Shown here: one piece after another, positions 1 through 12,034 of the stretch
Numbering within the stretch: the first letter of the stretch is position 1
Layout: each line of letters starts with the position of its first letter
Source of the DNA: Channa striata
Taxonomy: Eukaryota; Chordata; Actinopteri; Anabantiformes; Channidae
Reading direction: 5' to 3'
Length of the DNA stretch: 64,000 bases
Assembly: GCA_033026295.1 (NCBI GenBank)
Contig: CM065182.1
Coordinates: 9,920,001-9,984,000, forward strand
The notes under the pieces: generated by a model
Databases searched by the model: none
What the model saw: only the letters and a program-made list of their open reading frames with translations
Told to the model about the DNA's origin: nothing
Position numbers and translations under genes: made by a program

Positions 1-1283
1 AGGTAGATTGGGTGGAAGACCTGTGAGCTGGGATGGGTCACCAGCTTGGGCATCTGCAGCCTGGAAAGCTGGTGTCAGCCCGCTGGCCATTGGCATTCAG
101 ATATACAACTCAATGCGCATTGAAAATGTGCTTGTGAAGTGAGACAAGACTGAATGCGTGTATGTCCTCCCAGAATTTGTGGGACTGAGTGAGAGAATGT
201 AAGAATGTGCTGGAATGGAAACACTGGTCCGGTTTGTTTTTCCAACCTCCTCACTGTCACATTATGCACAATCGACATGTAACATTACGTCTAACCAACA
301 GCTGACAATGACAAATACTAGTTCTCATGTGTTAATATTACAATTAACGTCAAATATTAAAATACTGGAAATTATAAAAATGTTCATAATGGCACTATTC
401 TTCCTGAGGCCTCTGTTATAAAAACTGTCAAAATCAACTTTTATGAAATTGACAATTATGAAAATCACTTGGGGGAGAAAAGGGGCAATTTACATTTAAT
501 TTTCATTAGAAATGGACTAAAATCAGAACCTGATCCAAATTCAAATACAGAAGCACTTTGCAATGTCTTTTTGAGGTTTGGTTTGCAAATTGTCCGCCAA
601 TTTAAAAAGTGAAAAGTTCACCTCGACCTTGAATTTTATTATCATTATTATCTTAGGAATATACTTTTATTCTGTCACTGGAGTTTTTCAATTTGATTTT
701 CCTCTTTGACAGTAAATGTGCATTTTCAACAGTTAAGTCTGACTTCAAAACTAATTCACCATTAATTCATTGTTGTCATACATAATCTTTGCATTAAAAA
801 CGTAATAGTAATTTAATTACATTTTAGTCAGAATAAGTTGTAACATAATTTCGTGTTCATTAAAACTAAATACTAAAACAAATAAAACAATCCATTGTGT
901 ATTTGGGCCAAATCCCTGTCTGGGTATTGTCACATTTATAGTTTAAATGACTTTGTATCATATAAACACAGCTCTGTGTTAAAATATGGTCGAAAACAGT
1001 TTGATAAATGAGGCCCATTTTATTTAAACAGCACACCTACTAGGTGACAGCCAATTACCCTTGCGGGCCAGCATGCAGGAATTTGGTCCTCAATACGTTT
1101 TGACAGCGTGGTGCTATATCATAGTTAGCCCTGCAGACACACTCGTCAGCCTCATACTTGATCCTGAACACAAAAGCTGTCAGCCAGGTCAGAGGCTCGG
1201 GGGGCTGACATTGTCTGCAAAACACAGCCATATCTTCCAACAAATGGGATACGAGTTTGATGTTGTAGTGGTGGATTATGTGC
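1..1283. other. Unique AT-rich non-coding DNA
   Basis: I see no gene here. The stretch is AT-rich with scattered short homopolymers. Open frames on both strands are under 90 codons, overlap one another and show no family motif. No terminal repeat, SINE box or microsatellite is visible. Confidence 0.6.
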
Positions 1284-1310
1284 GGGCGGGCGGGCGAGGG
1301 GGGGGGTGGG
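1284..1310 (+). other. G-quadruplex-type G-run cluster
   Basis: Three GGG runs separated by single C bases are followed by CGA, a run of nine G and a final GGG after one T. This fits the classical rule of four or more G runs with short loops on the plus strand. It lies alone in AT-rich DNA with no promoter or CpG island recognised nearby. Whether it folds or does anything in the cell is inference. Confidence 0.6.
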
Positions 1311-2310
1311 TCTGAGTAGAAAGGCTCTCAGCCTGTGCTGTGCACTGACATTACAAGGCTCACATAGGCAGGGTGACAGAATCCAGGCTTACTGCAGGAT
1401 GCAGGAGGCCTAGGAAAATAGCAATGCATAGATGGATCCATCCCTCCTCCGATATTTTACTAAAAAGAAAAAAGCCAAAATGGGCTTTTTCTCTCACTCT
1501 GTGTTTTGGTTCTATTTAATGCATCACAGAAAATCACATGATCAAATGTGGCTTCAAAGCAAAACAAACATGGAGACAGACAATCTTGCTCAAATAGCAT
1601 GTCAGCTAGTCGAGCTTGTGTGTGCTGTTGGTGGACTGACAAATTGAATCAGCATGACGTATATGTTTTGCGGCGCAAAATAAAGTTTTATTGACGCTTT
1701 CGCAAACTTCTTCTCCAAGCACACGGCATCAACATCCAGTTGGTGACGCTTCCCGACCAGCCCCCAACGCTTGGCCGTTCGCTGCTTTCTAATCACGCTG
1801 CAGAATTACAAGTTGTAAATATTGATATTCACGATAGGAGAGTGAGGAGACTCTGAGCCAGTCGGGAGCATTAAGATCAATGCTTACACAACAGAATTGA
1901 CGTTTATGTGCACACTGCCTCGCACTGATCACCAGACACTTCTGGCTTCAAGTTACAGATCACTTAGCTGCCGTGCATAGGGGACTTTCCTATGTCCCTA
2001 TTCCCAGGACTATCTATCTTAGGAGACATTTCTTCAAATCACAAATGCAACACAATCTCCCAAAAAAAAAAAACAAGTTAAATAACTTGGAAATCTATAA
2101 GCAACACAAACATCACACAGTGGCCAGATCAGTTCATACAGACCATTTACAGTGTCTCTCTGAAAACCAAAATAACTTTATTTTACAAATCCTGGCCGTC
2201 AGTAAGTTAGTATTGCTTCCTGACTTCAGTTGAATTTAATATAAATAATATCTACTCCGATATTAATAATACAAATCTACTCACACTAGACTTCTTTTCC
2301 CATCCCATCT
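1311..2310. other. Unique non-coding DNA
   Basis: No gene or recognisable repeat. It holds a short A run near 2060 and a few unsupported open frames of 60-86 codons. A pyrimidine-rich tract starts at about 2291 and leads into the microexon candidate. Confidence 0.5.
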
Positions 2311-2322
2311 TTTTTTGTGCAG

Positions 2323-2340
2323 TCCACCATAGTCCACCAG
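2323..2340 (+). other. Candidate 18-nt microexon (speculative)
   Basis: A pyrimidine-rich tract (about 2291-2319) runs into GCAG at 2319-2322, a good splice acceptor. Eighteen bases later CAG is followed by GTAAGG at 2341, a good donor. The intervening 18 bases are a multiple of three and have no stop when read from the first base (Ser-Thr-Ile-Val-His-Gln). That length is typical of vertebrate microexons. The block also contains an imperfect internal duplication of AGTCCACCA, so chance is possible. No flanking exon or host gene was identified. Confidence 0.2.
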
Positions 2341-4137
2341 GTAAGGTCAAGCCGAACCACATCAATACCCTCCTTAGGGTGTTACAGTATCCAATCTTCT
2401 GCTTCTCTTCTTCACCCACGTCTTAGTCTTCACCTTTTTTTTTTTTTACCTTCCCACGTTTTTATTTTCTCATCCTATGGTTACCGACACCTGAATCTCC
2501 TCATAAGCAGGGTGACAAACAACTTTCACACCTGCACACCCACACGCCTTTTATCGCGTTTTAGTTTGTTTTTCTTGCCCCCTGCCTTTGTTTCTTTTCT
2601 TTGTCAGTAGTAGAACCTTCTCTTCACTTTGTCTTCTGTCTAATTACACTAATTAAAAACTTATTAGCATAGGTGGAGATGACAACACGTTTAGATGAGA
2701 AGGTAGAAATTTAAACTGGAGGTTTCCCCCACTGAGCCACCAGGCTGCTGACTTCACCTACAGGGCTCCTCTGTAACAGTAGGTGGGATGACTGGCTCTG
2801 CTGTTACTGCTGCTCCTTTTTGGGTTCGGATGCTGTTGAGGAGTGACGTCCAAATTAGCCCGTGCAAATTTACGTCGCATGTTCCTTGTGTATCATAAAA
2901 TGTCACACATCAGTACATGGCAGTAAAATCCCACAATTTTGAGCTCTCCTCTTCTGTGCGCAATAGTCCCCTCAGTTTTATGGCTGAGTTTTCACCAACA
3001 GTGCATGTCATTTAGCTTATTACCAATTGGTGTAAAATCAACCTACAACCAATTATCAACCTCATGAGGCTCTTTACAATTTTCAGTCATTTCACAAGTT
3101 TAGCCAACAGAAACGGAATCATAAATAAATTCACAGAACTATGCACAAATGTAGAAGGAATTACAGATTATTCAGTTATAACTGAATATTACAGTTATTT
3201 AAGTTGTTAAAGCAAAGGAGGGAGTTCAAAAAATCTATTTAGATTAACAGGAGGCATTGCATTTAATGTAAAAATACAAAATATTTTGTAGTACAAATAC
3301 TGTCACAACATTTATTATGTGGTAGGTTATGTATGATTTACATTTTTGAGAATCGTGAGGTGGCTTGTTTTGATTGTGGTAGTAGATTTTTTTTATGAAA
3401 CAGCCTAACAATGTCTTAGACCTAATTTACAGGAAGTAGCTTTTTTCACATGTTTCACATGATCTACTCATTCAGTTTGCCCTTGTGTTGTGTATGGAAG
3501 CACAGAACAGAACGATCACCAGGCTGCAGGGTCTCATATCTGCTATATGTTTAGGTTTTCTTCTGTAAACTACTGCTGTTTTTCATTGGAAGCCCAAAAA
3601 CGTGATCATTTTTTCTTGATAATGTAGCCGTAATGATGCAATATATAGACATGTTTTATAGAAGCACATACAGAACATTTTTCATCACCTAATACATTTC
3701 GTACCTGCCTCCCCCTCCCGACTATAGCTTTGCTCGCTTAGAGCCATAAGCATAATCTGCTCCATAAGATATCTGATGCAAACGAGCTGTAGCAGTCCAG
3801 TTTAAGGTCAGCCAAGGAGACCCTCTGTCCCAGGCAGGGGGTTGGAACAACTGTTCGAGTGCAAAGCGTGTGTATGTGTGTGTGTATGTGCATGATATCC
3901 TGCAGAGAACTAGAGCAACATCCATGTTTTCTTCGAAGTCAAAGTGACACCATGAACCGCCCGTGTCTTTATCACACCAGCAGCGTTGCCTCTGAATTTT
4001 TTGTGTCCAGTTTCATTAAACCTGAAGAGGATCCTGGGGTGGTTGACAGCCACATGTTGGTCAGATTAAATTTGTAATTGTCCTGCTTCACTTCTGAGAA
4101 TCGTGATCATGGCTGATCCGTCCGTGCATCGATATGT
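2341..4137. other. Unique DNA with pyrimidine tract and short GT run
   Basis: No gene is recognised. The segment 2390-2460 is strongly pyrimidine-rich with a 13-base T run. A short interrupted GT repeat lies at 3868-3890. The rest is AT-rich unique sequence. Confidence 0.5.
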
Positions 4138-4215
4138 TCAGGGATGGATTTCCGTATGGACAGTGCGGACAGCCACTCAGGGTGGCATCTTTCCAGGGGC
4201 GGCACAGCGTGGCTG
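4138..4215. repeat. Possible terminal fragment of a fish hAT-type element
   Basis: This short GC-richer block starts with CAGGGATGG and contains GGGGCGGCA, which resembles termini of old non-autonomous hAT-like repeats in fish that begin CAGGG. No matching second end or 8-bp duplication was found. It is an uncertain call based on remembered sequence style. Confidence 0.25.
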
Positions 4216-5475
4216 CACTAAAAAAAAATCATAATGATTTGACATTTGCATGATCGGTTTTCTATCACTTCTGCGCACATCATGTCACTGTCCGGGTTAA
4301 TTAAGGTTGTTGAAGCGGGCGCCCTGATTCCACTTTGGGGACTGTGCAGGTTGCTGCTTAGGAAGATTTCCCTCAGTGCTTTCTTCAAACCAGAGCTGGT
4401 CTCCAGCTGCTGACACGCACACGGCACCTGTTTGACACGTTTGTCTGACTCACACACAAATGTAGGACGTAGTTGGCAAAGTAGGATGCATTTTCTTCAT
4501 AGTCATAAACGGCGACTATGGCTTCTTCTTGACTTAACAACAGGACTTTTCAGTTTGTTGAGTAATCTACTGTGTACACGCGATAAATGAAATTAATATG
4601 TTTACGTTGGGAAAATACACAGAGCTGTTTGTGGAGCTCTTCACAACACAACAGGGTGATACATCTTCACTCCAGCAGATTGTGGTGCATCAATTTCAGA
4701 AGTCACATTAACCCACTTGTGCTTTCATTTATGTCACAGTACATTTATAATTTCAGCATAAAAGCTACTATTTTTGAAGCCTCCAGTATTTTGTTCATGG
4801 TTTAACGTATTCACTAGCTGTTTTCTTGATTATCTTAGATATAAATTTATTAGACATGTATTGTAAGCACATTCACAACATTAAGGCTTGTCAAAAAATG
4901 CTATTGTAGGTTGTGTGTTCCTTTGAATGCATTTCTCCATAAAAAGTAACAGGTGACTCAAAATGTGAACTCACAGGTGACTAACAACATTTGCTTTATG
5001 ACAAAAATCTGCTGTTATAGCCTGTTACACAAAACAAGCAAAACAGTTGAAGAAAAAGAAAAGCAACATAATTTAGAAAAACTGATACAAGAAAACTTGC
5101 AAATTTCTGTGCAAGTGTTTGCTTTTCATGGGGAAACGAAATATTCTGATGACCTCATTGCTGTGTATATTTCTCTTTTCCTTCCCATTTCTCACTTCAC
5201 ATTGTTAGAAAGCAACACATTATGAGGCGTGCTTTCCATTTTTTTGGTCATTTTGTGCCACTAGACAGCAGGTGTTGTCAAATGTTGCCATGGAAACATG
5301 CCTCTGAGTTCAGTTAGCTTGGGGCAAGGGTGCTAAATTATTACAGTTCTACCTGGATTAAAAATTTCCATCAGAATTTCACTCTGAGAAGATGAAAAGT
5401 CATCACGTGTTTATGAGGGAGTGTGTCCTCTGAGGGCATGTGTACCACGTCCCTCGCCAGATGTGAAGATATTTA
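4216..5475. other. Unique non-coding DNA
   Basis: No gene or clear repeat. A 79-codon minus-strand frame (4218-4457) and a 90-codon plus-strand frame (4953-5225) have no recognisable domain, and I do not call them genes. Confidence 0.5.
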
Positions 5476-5610
5476 GTATCAGAATCAGAAATGGGTTTAT
5501 TACCACCTAGGTTTTCACATACAAGGACTTATTCTTGGTGAGTTGGCACAAAAAGTTGTATTAATATACAAACTGAGATAAAGACAAGCGCAGTTACAGT
5601 ATAATTGAAC
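5476..5610 (+). repeat. Degenerate 'cagaatcag...tttatt' interspersed repeat
   Basis: The segment opens with TATCAGAATCAGAAATGG, then GTTTATTACCACC and CACATACAAGGACTTATTCTTGG. This order matches the widespread fish repeat in which 'cagaatcagctttattgg' is followed by 'cacatacaaggaatttg'. It is diverged and has no coding potential. Which element contributes this tail is not resolved from sequence alone. Confidence 0.5.
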
Positions 5611-8173
5611 GTTTGTGTTGCCGGTGAATCAAAGTTTCAATTATCAAATGTCAGAGGATAAAATGTCAGAGGATGACTAAAGTAATCTGTGTTTATAATC
5701 TGGATACCCTCATTATCTGGTTATCTGATTTTATGACATTCAGTTCAGCAGTAGTCCAAAATTAACAACATTGGTATCTTAAAACCTCAGTTTGCATTTG
5801 GCATTTCTGTAATTTACAGAGTGAAACAACAAACCTGACAACCATAGATCACTATTGTGATTTTATTTATTTACTCACTTACTTTGCAATTTCTTGGGGT
5901 TCTTCTTTCCATATATGGCTTGATAATAATAAACACTGCAGTCATTTGGAGCAGCATTTTGGGGAGCTGTCACACTTTTTGGGTGTAAATTCAGAAAGTT
6001 CAGTCTGGCTCAATAACCAGCTCAGCATGGAGAGCCATTTGGGAAAGAAGCTGCATCAGTAGTAAATTTGAGTCTCACAGGGGCTTTTTATCTAGTGCAA
6101 AAAGAAAAAAAGTTGTAGCTGAATCATATTTTACCAAAAATGAGTTACCCAGATAATAGTCCACTTTAAGATGTGAATTTGAGAATGAAATTCCCAGCAC
6201 TATACGATAAACATCCATACAAATTCTAATTTAATAGGCTTTGTTATATGAAAAGCTCTTGTTAGATTTAACCTGGATCTTTTCAGTTTTTACAAAAGGC
6301 CATTTTATGCATAATTTGGAATTCACATTTTTTATTCTGGGGCTCTACTGAAATAATTTTCGATAATGTACAATTTCAAAAACTGCTCATTGTTCTTTCA
6401 ACGGGCCTTTTTGCAGTAAGTGTTGTTCAGCTCTGTAAGAAACGATTCTCTTCGAGCCCCCTCGGCCTGACTCCTCTCTGTTCTCGGTCTGCTCGAGGAA
6501 AAACCGCGGAGCAGAGCAGTGAGCTGTGGATGTAACGAGGAACAGGTGGGTGGGACTGAGTTCGCTGTGGGCTTGTGGTCCCAAAATGGCGTCCGACTCT
6601 CAGGCTAAACAGAGACTTTTGCTCGTGTCTTAGAACGTTGGCGCTTATTAATATGGACACCTATCATCAACATCACATTACAGAGCCTCTTTAATTGCTT
6701 TGGTCACTTTTTAAATACGCAGCGTCTAATTACACTTTTCACTTTTTTTGTGTGTGTATTCAGATGCTAAAACACAAAACAAAATAATTTTTTAAAAAGT
6801 TCTGTACCTGCCACGTTGAGAATGATGGGTTTTTAATAAAACAACAATCTTTAAAAATAACTTTCTTAACAAGCTTTTTCTGTCTAAACATGTTTAATTG
6901 TTTTATTGTAATGACTGAGAGTTTCATTTTTTTAATTACCTTGGTCTGCTGACATTGGTGGATTTCCTGTTATGTTTACTGGCTTATGTTTACACAAATT
7001 AGCAATTCATGACTCCAGGTGGGAGATATCAGAGCCTGCAAAAAAAATACAACAAGGAGGAGGGAATTGGATGAAGGCAGGTTCCATCACAGTGTGAATG
7101 TTTCTGTTGAAACGATGCTTTTTAATCAGGTTTCGGGGTTCAACTGGTGGTGATTATGTTGGCCCTGTGTGTGTTTGTTCAGCAGCAGTGCTGCTGGCAA
7201 ACAGTAGCTACATACAGCTGTACTCATGACAATTTGAAAACAGTCATTTCCGGGAAGAAATCGGCAAAAATATTTGGGAGACAACCTGACTCTTACAAAA
7301 AACAGGGATGCACGGGATTTGGTTAACTTTGTCTAATAATAGCTCGCATAGGTTGCTGCAAAAATACACGAAATATACAAATACTTTACTTCCTGTAGAA
7401 CATCTCCACAGGGAAACCAGTAGATCAACTGCAAGACATTCCGTTTGAAGCTGATGATGAAAACATACAGTAACTTTAAATAGCACAAATGTCAAAAGAA
7501 ACTGAACAAGTGCTTAACTGTACGTACTTTAAAAGGACAAGTGACATGTCATTACTGCAACTATCTCTCCCTCTGTGAAACTCCAGGCTCATTTCAACAA
7601 GCCACAAGCCTGTGAGTGTCAGGAAGTAAAATGAAATCTGGGTCACATTGTGAGACATTTGCCTTTGGAGTACGCCACATTGTCATTTCTCTTTTTTTTT
7701 CTTTTTTTAATTCCAAATGACCTTTAGAGTCCTTTCTCCTCAAAGTTTTCCCACTGTCTGGCTGCTACAGTTTCATCACACATACGTGCAACTTACACTG
7801 TAGATTTAAGGGGATTCAATTAAGGTATTTAACAAGGTTTATGATTTTAATGTATTTTTAAATTGGTGTATTATTATACTAATTTATTAATGGCTTATAA
7901 TCTTAATGTCATCCCTGTGCGTTAATTCTGCAAAGGTAAATCACATATATTTCACCACCTCTGGTACATCTGGAACCTAAAGCACAATATCTCCCGAATA
8001 ACTGAGGAATCAAAAAACAGCTCTGAGACTTATGCCATTTAGTTCAGGCATACAGTTTTTCCTCATATTTTTGCAGCAGGGTAGTTGAGGTTAACTGTGT
8101 CTCATATGCCATAGATGCAGATTCTTATGGTCCCTTAGCACCGTTTTTATGTTTATGAGCCAATAGTGGCCAC
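5611..8173. other. Unique DNA with one GC-richer island
   Basis: No gene is recognised. A near-exact tandem duplication of AAATGTCAGAGGAT lies at about 5645-5675. The stretch 6420-6660 is GC-richer than its surroundings and may be an unclassified old repeat, but I could not name it. The rest is AT-rich. Confidence 0.45.
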
Positions 8174-8198
8174 TTTATTTATTTATTTATTTATTTTA
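8174..8198 (+). repeat. (TTTA)n microsatellite
   Basis: About five tandem TTTA units followed by a slightly irregular T-rich end. Confidence 0.9.
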
Positions 8199-9793
8199 TG
8201 GTTGTCCTAGATACATTTTGTGGTGTTGGTTATGGGTTAAGAGAACCGGTAGTGGTCTGAGCAAATTTAATTTGTGTACTTTCAAAACAATCTTTCTGCT
8301 CCATTTGTGGGCTACTTTAATTCACAGAAATGTCTCAGAAGAGTAAAAAGGAGATTTTCAAACGGAAGAGTGCTAATGTTGTAAATCTGCGGATGTTAAC
8401 AAACATAGCTGCATCAGTAGTTCTATTACATAACCACAAAAATTGCCTCAGCTGCCTTTACTTTTATTAGAGCAGGAATGGTTTGCTGCACAGGACATTT
8501 GTAATTGTCCACGGCGCTAATATCCATTCAAAAGGAGTCAGCAATGCTATCTACAGATCCATGAGAAGGTTAAACATATATAATTACATGGTACTGAATA
8601 ACTGAAATTTGTGGTTCACTGATAACTGCTTTATAATTAAATCATGCGTGGATCCTGCTGAGTCTTTAGTTCTCTAAGAGACAGCAAAAACACAAAGTGC
8701 AACACCGAGTACAAAATCTGCAGCAATAAACCCCTTTTTTTTTCCTGCAAACTCTTTGCTCCGAGTCTTTGCCAAGACGTGGAGTAATCCTATTTTTGGC
8801 CTGCGCTTTGCGATGAAACCATATATTCAGGAGGTAAGCACGTGCAGACGCATGCCTGTGTTGCAAGGTGTTCATCAGAGTCTGCGAGCCTACCTCATCC
8901 TGTCAAATAGGCCTCACAAAATACAGCTCTCTCTGTGGCTGTGTCTGTCTAACACCCCCCCCCCCCCTCCTAAAAATAAAGACACAACAGCAACCTGGCA
9001 AGTGGCATTGTTAATTCAGTAGCCTGGAAAAGGACGTGAATCATGAGGGGTTTCCATGAGAGATTTGAGCTGTCAGAGTACGGAGGTAGTCGGCTGCTGG
9101 GATCTGCCTTCTCATTCAATTAAGGCAGCTGGGAAATATCAAACCGTACAGTAACGGGCCGGATAACTCTGCCGCTGCTGCTCTGTTGCTTTTTTTCGTC
9201 TTGCTTTGGACTATTTGTAATTTTTTTTTTTTTTATTTGCCTGTAAACCTCCACAGTGCTTTATTTTAATATCAACAGTTTTCTTTATCGTGATCTCTTG
9301 GTTTCCTGCTGCTTCACACGCAGCTGTAGGTAAATTAAATTTAATAATATCTGAGACGCGGTTTAATTACTATAGATATAGCCTGGTCTTGCCTGGAATT
9401 ATGTGTTTTAGTGGCTTCATAAACCGCAAGGTTCACTATTACCGCACCGTGTCCGATGGGAAACTAAATGGAGTCGGCTTGAAGCTCGACACGCACCTGT
9501 TCCCAGCTGTAACCACACATGTGCCTGTCATCTACAATGAATTTCAAAGCTGTTATTCCAGCAGTGTCACACTAGTGAAAGGATTTGCAATGTGTGCATG
9601 TAACCTCATCAGCCGCAAAACATCTTTACAGAGTTTCTTCTCTGCAATTCTTTGACTTTGAGGTCTTTGTTCTTATTTCCTGTTTCCACTCTTCTTCACT
9701 TGCTCTGTGTAATTCAGCCAAGTGCACTAACAAATGTGAAGGCACATAACGAACCATTCTGCTCAGTGTTTCACAAAACACACGAAACAACAG
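8199..9793. other. Unique DNA with homopolymer runs
   Basis: No confirmed gene. It contains a 13-base C run at 8955-8967 and a 14-base T run at 9221-9234. A weak exon-like interval ends at a GAG/GTAAGC donor at 8831. A 121-codon plus-strand frame (9290-9655) has no recognisable domain. Confidence 0.45.
8955..8967 (+). repeat. Poly-C run
   Basis: Thirteen consecutive C bases, followed by T and two more C. It is likely to be length-unstable. Confidence 0.9.
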
Positions 9794-10076
9794 CACGGTG
9801 GAGGAGTGGTTGGTTGTGTGGCTTGACAGCCAGAAGGTCACTGGTTTGAATCCACCTGCCAGCTGTGGAGTTTGCATGTTCTCCCCATCCTCCTAGTGCT
9901 CCGGTTTCCTCCATCAGTCCACAAACATGCATCAAATTGCCTGTAGGTGTGAATGGTTGTAGGTCTGCGCATGTCTCTCTGTGTTGGCCCTGATATAGAC
10001 GGTCCTCTCACCAAATGACAGCTGGGATGGCCTCCATCGACCCTGAAACAGGTTAAGTGTTTAAAGATAATGGATT
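9794..10076 (+). repeat. Fish tRNA-derived SINE, 'tgcatgttctcccc' family
   Basis: The order of blocks is diagnostic: a tRNA-like head ending in GGTTTGAATCCAC (B-box-like), then GAGTTTGCATGTTCTCCCC, a TCCGGTTTCCTCC block, GTAGGTGTGAATGGTTGT, GTGTTGGCCCTG, and a GACAGCTGGGATGGCCTCC end. These match a very common SINE-like family of percomorph fish. Small deletions and substitutions show it is old. It ends in a degraded GATAATGGATT tail. No target-site duplication was found. Confidence 0.8.
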
Positions 10077-10777
10077 AAAAAAAAGATGTTGGCTGCATTG
10101 TTTAAATTAATCTGAGCAAAAAAATTGTGCTTCATTGTTAATTGTTTTTAAGTTTGCTGCTTTCATTCAAACACTTATATGTCATAGCAGTCCTTTGCAA
10201 GTCTTCAGGCTTCTCCTCCAGCGTATTGTTGAGTTTCATCGCTAAAACACGTTAGTCTGACAAATCCAGATCTAATATTGTGCAGTCAGAGAAAACTGTC
10301 TGAGTATAGGAGGGAGAGACTCTCAGTTCTGTAAAATTAACCGCAGAAGTTGATCTCACAGTACAATTAAAATAATATACCAGAATGCTTATTCACTTCC
10401 ATTTTATTAGCTTATAAAAAATAGCCTTGCAGGAATGTGCAACTCTCTTCACTTCTGTATGTAATCCATCACAGTAAACAGTCTGTTGTCTTGTTTTAAT
10501 AAAGTCTTTTGTAGTTTTGGTAGTGGTAGAACAGGTGGTAAAACAGTTGATTGGAAAAAGGTTTGAAGATGAAAATTCAAGTGATTATAGGGAGGCAAGA
10601 AAAAGCCACCTCAGGGCACTTTAGATTGAGCTACATACATTATATATTATAAAATTTACTTCTAAAATCCTAAAAAGAAAACTGTCCCTCCGTTAGATTT
10701 CTCCCTTGTCCTGAAATGGAGTGAGAGACTGTATGCAGTATTTTCACTGATTAGACTTTAAGTATTTAATTATTATC
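10077..10777. other. Unique non-coding DNA
   Basis: AT-rich DNA with nothing recognised as a gene or repeat between the SINE and the LINE insertion. Confidence 0.5.
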
Positions 10778-10789
10778 TGATGATTGTCA
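10778..10789 (+). repeat. LINE target-site duplication, left copy
   Basis: TGATGATTGTCA, repeated exactly at 11101-11112 on the far side of the LINE fragment. Confidence 0.8.
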
Positions 10790-11100
10790 TCTTGAGGTTT
10801 ATCCTTAGGAGTGACAAGGTTGGACAGAATAAGGAACAAGCACAAGTCAGAGAGGCCACATTGAGATGGTTTGGACACCTGCAGAGGAGGGATATTGAAT
10901 ATATTGGTAGAAGGATGTTGGAGATGGAGCTGCCAGGCAAGAGGGCGAGAGGACGACCAAGGAGGAGATATATGGATGTTCTAACAGAGGACATGAGGTT
11001 AGCTGGTGTCAGAGAGGAAGATGCCCAGGATAGAGTGAAGTGGAAAGGGATGATTCGCTGTGGCGACCCCTGATGGGAAAAGCCCAAAAAGAAGTAGATT
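10790..11100 (+). mobile_element. 5'-truncated RTE-type LINE, 3' end
   Basis: A 311-bp insertion bounded by a perfect 12-bp target-site duplication. The frame 10780-11073 encodes the extreme C-terminus typical of RTE-like endonuclease/reverse-transcriptase proteins: RWFGHLQRRD, then GRRMLEMELPGKRARGRPRRR, then REEDAQDRVKWK and the terminal CGDP just before a stop. The short 3' segment after the stop (CCCTGATGGGAAAAGCCCAAA) also matches this family's 3' end. Only the last roughly 80 residues remain. The endonuclease and reverse-transcriptase catalytic domains are absent, as expected when target-primed reverse transcription stops early. It is not a functional gene. Confidence 0.85.
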
Positions 11101-11112
11101 TGATGATTGTCA
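11101..11112 (+). repeat. LINE target-site duplication, right copy
   Basis: TGATGATTGTCA, identical to 10778-10789. Confidence 0.8.
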
Positions 11113-11135
11113 AATAAATAACTGATTGATAATTT

Positions 11136-11349
11136 GGGGCAGATGTAGCTCAGTTAGCAACGCAGTGGTCAGTGGTTCAATCCCTGGTCCGTCCTTGGAA
11201 TGTGTTGCTATGTGCATGTCACTGAAGCCCATGTTGCGCTCGGTGGGTCAGGTGAGCACGTATCATGGGATCCACTGGTGTGAGTGTGTGTGTGAATGGG
11301 TGAATGAGAGGCTACGCGCTTTGCAAAGCTCTATATAAGCAGGCATTTA
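11136..11349 (+). repeat. tRNA-derived SINE, 'gtgaatgggtgaatg' family
   Basis: The head TGTAGCTCAGTTAGC is A-box-like and GGTTCAATCCC is a B-box. These are followed by CACTGAAGCCC, GTGAGTGTG, GTGTGAATGGGTGAATGAGAGG and CAAAGCTCTATATAAGC. This is the order of a common fish tRNA-derived SINE. The A and B boxes are RNA polymerase III promoter elements, but the copy is diverged. It lies 23 bp downstream of the LINE duplication. No target duplication was found for the SINE. Confidence 0.8.
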
Positions 11350-12034
11350 ATCAACACACTGGTCTGAGCAGTTGGAACAATCGTCCTTAGCTTCCTATTA
11401 ATGCTTAGTCTCACTAAAACTATATTTTCCAAAGTTCTTGTTATGTGACCTTTTTAGCAATGTCACACACCACTGTTCTAAGTTTGGGTATTTGAATCCC
11501 AAGTACATTAGATTTAAGTGGCTCAAACATCACATGTTGTTGGAGTAAAAGGTGTTTTCAAAGTTAGTGGCCCGAGGTCATAAATTATTTGCAGTTAATT
11601 ATAGTTTTAATTTTTACTTACTGCAACAAATAATTGGAGCCATTATGCTTTAGTAAATATTATACACATTTTAACTTATTTTTTTCTCACCAGCACATTG
11701 ATTACACTCTTTTATCACACCAGCCCGTGTTATGTTGAAATTTAGTCCCCCACCTTAACTGTTGTGTCAAGTCTTTGTGGCAAATTTGTGACACCTGTGC
11801 AAGAGATAACCTTGAATACTAATTCCGAATCATGACTTTAATTGCACCCTTCCCTGTCAGCAAGCGCCCTGCTTTCTCCTCAGTAACATGCTAAAAATGC
11901 TGAAAGATTATCTGTTTTTCACACATGAACCAGCTGAGCCGTTCTGTACCAACCCTCTCAAACATTCACAGTAATTACCTTCCCGTGATTTTTTGCTTTG
12001 TGACTCTGAAATTCATTATTTAATATTCTCTTCC
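11350..12034. other. Unique non-coding DNA
   Basis: AT-rich sequence without recognisable genes or repeats. It becomes pyrimidine-rich towards 12035. Confidence 0.5.

Noticed and set aside
6420..6660. GC-richer island with overlapping minus frames
   Set aside because: Too small and low in CpG for a CpG-island promoter, frames are unrecognised, and repeat identity could not be established.
11136..11210. Possible functional tRNA gene
   Set aside because: A- and B-box-like elements are present, but the sequence does not fold as a tRNA and continues into a SINE body.
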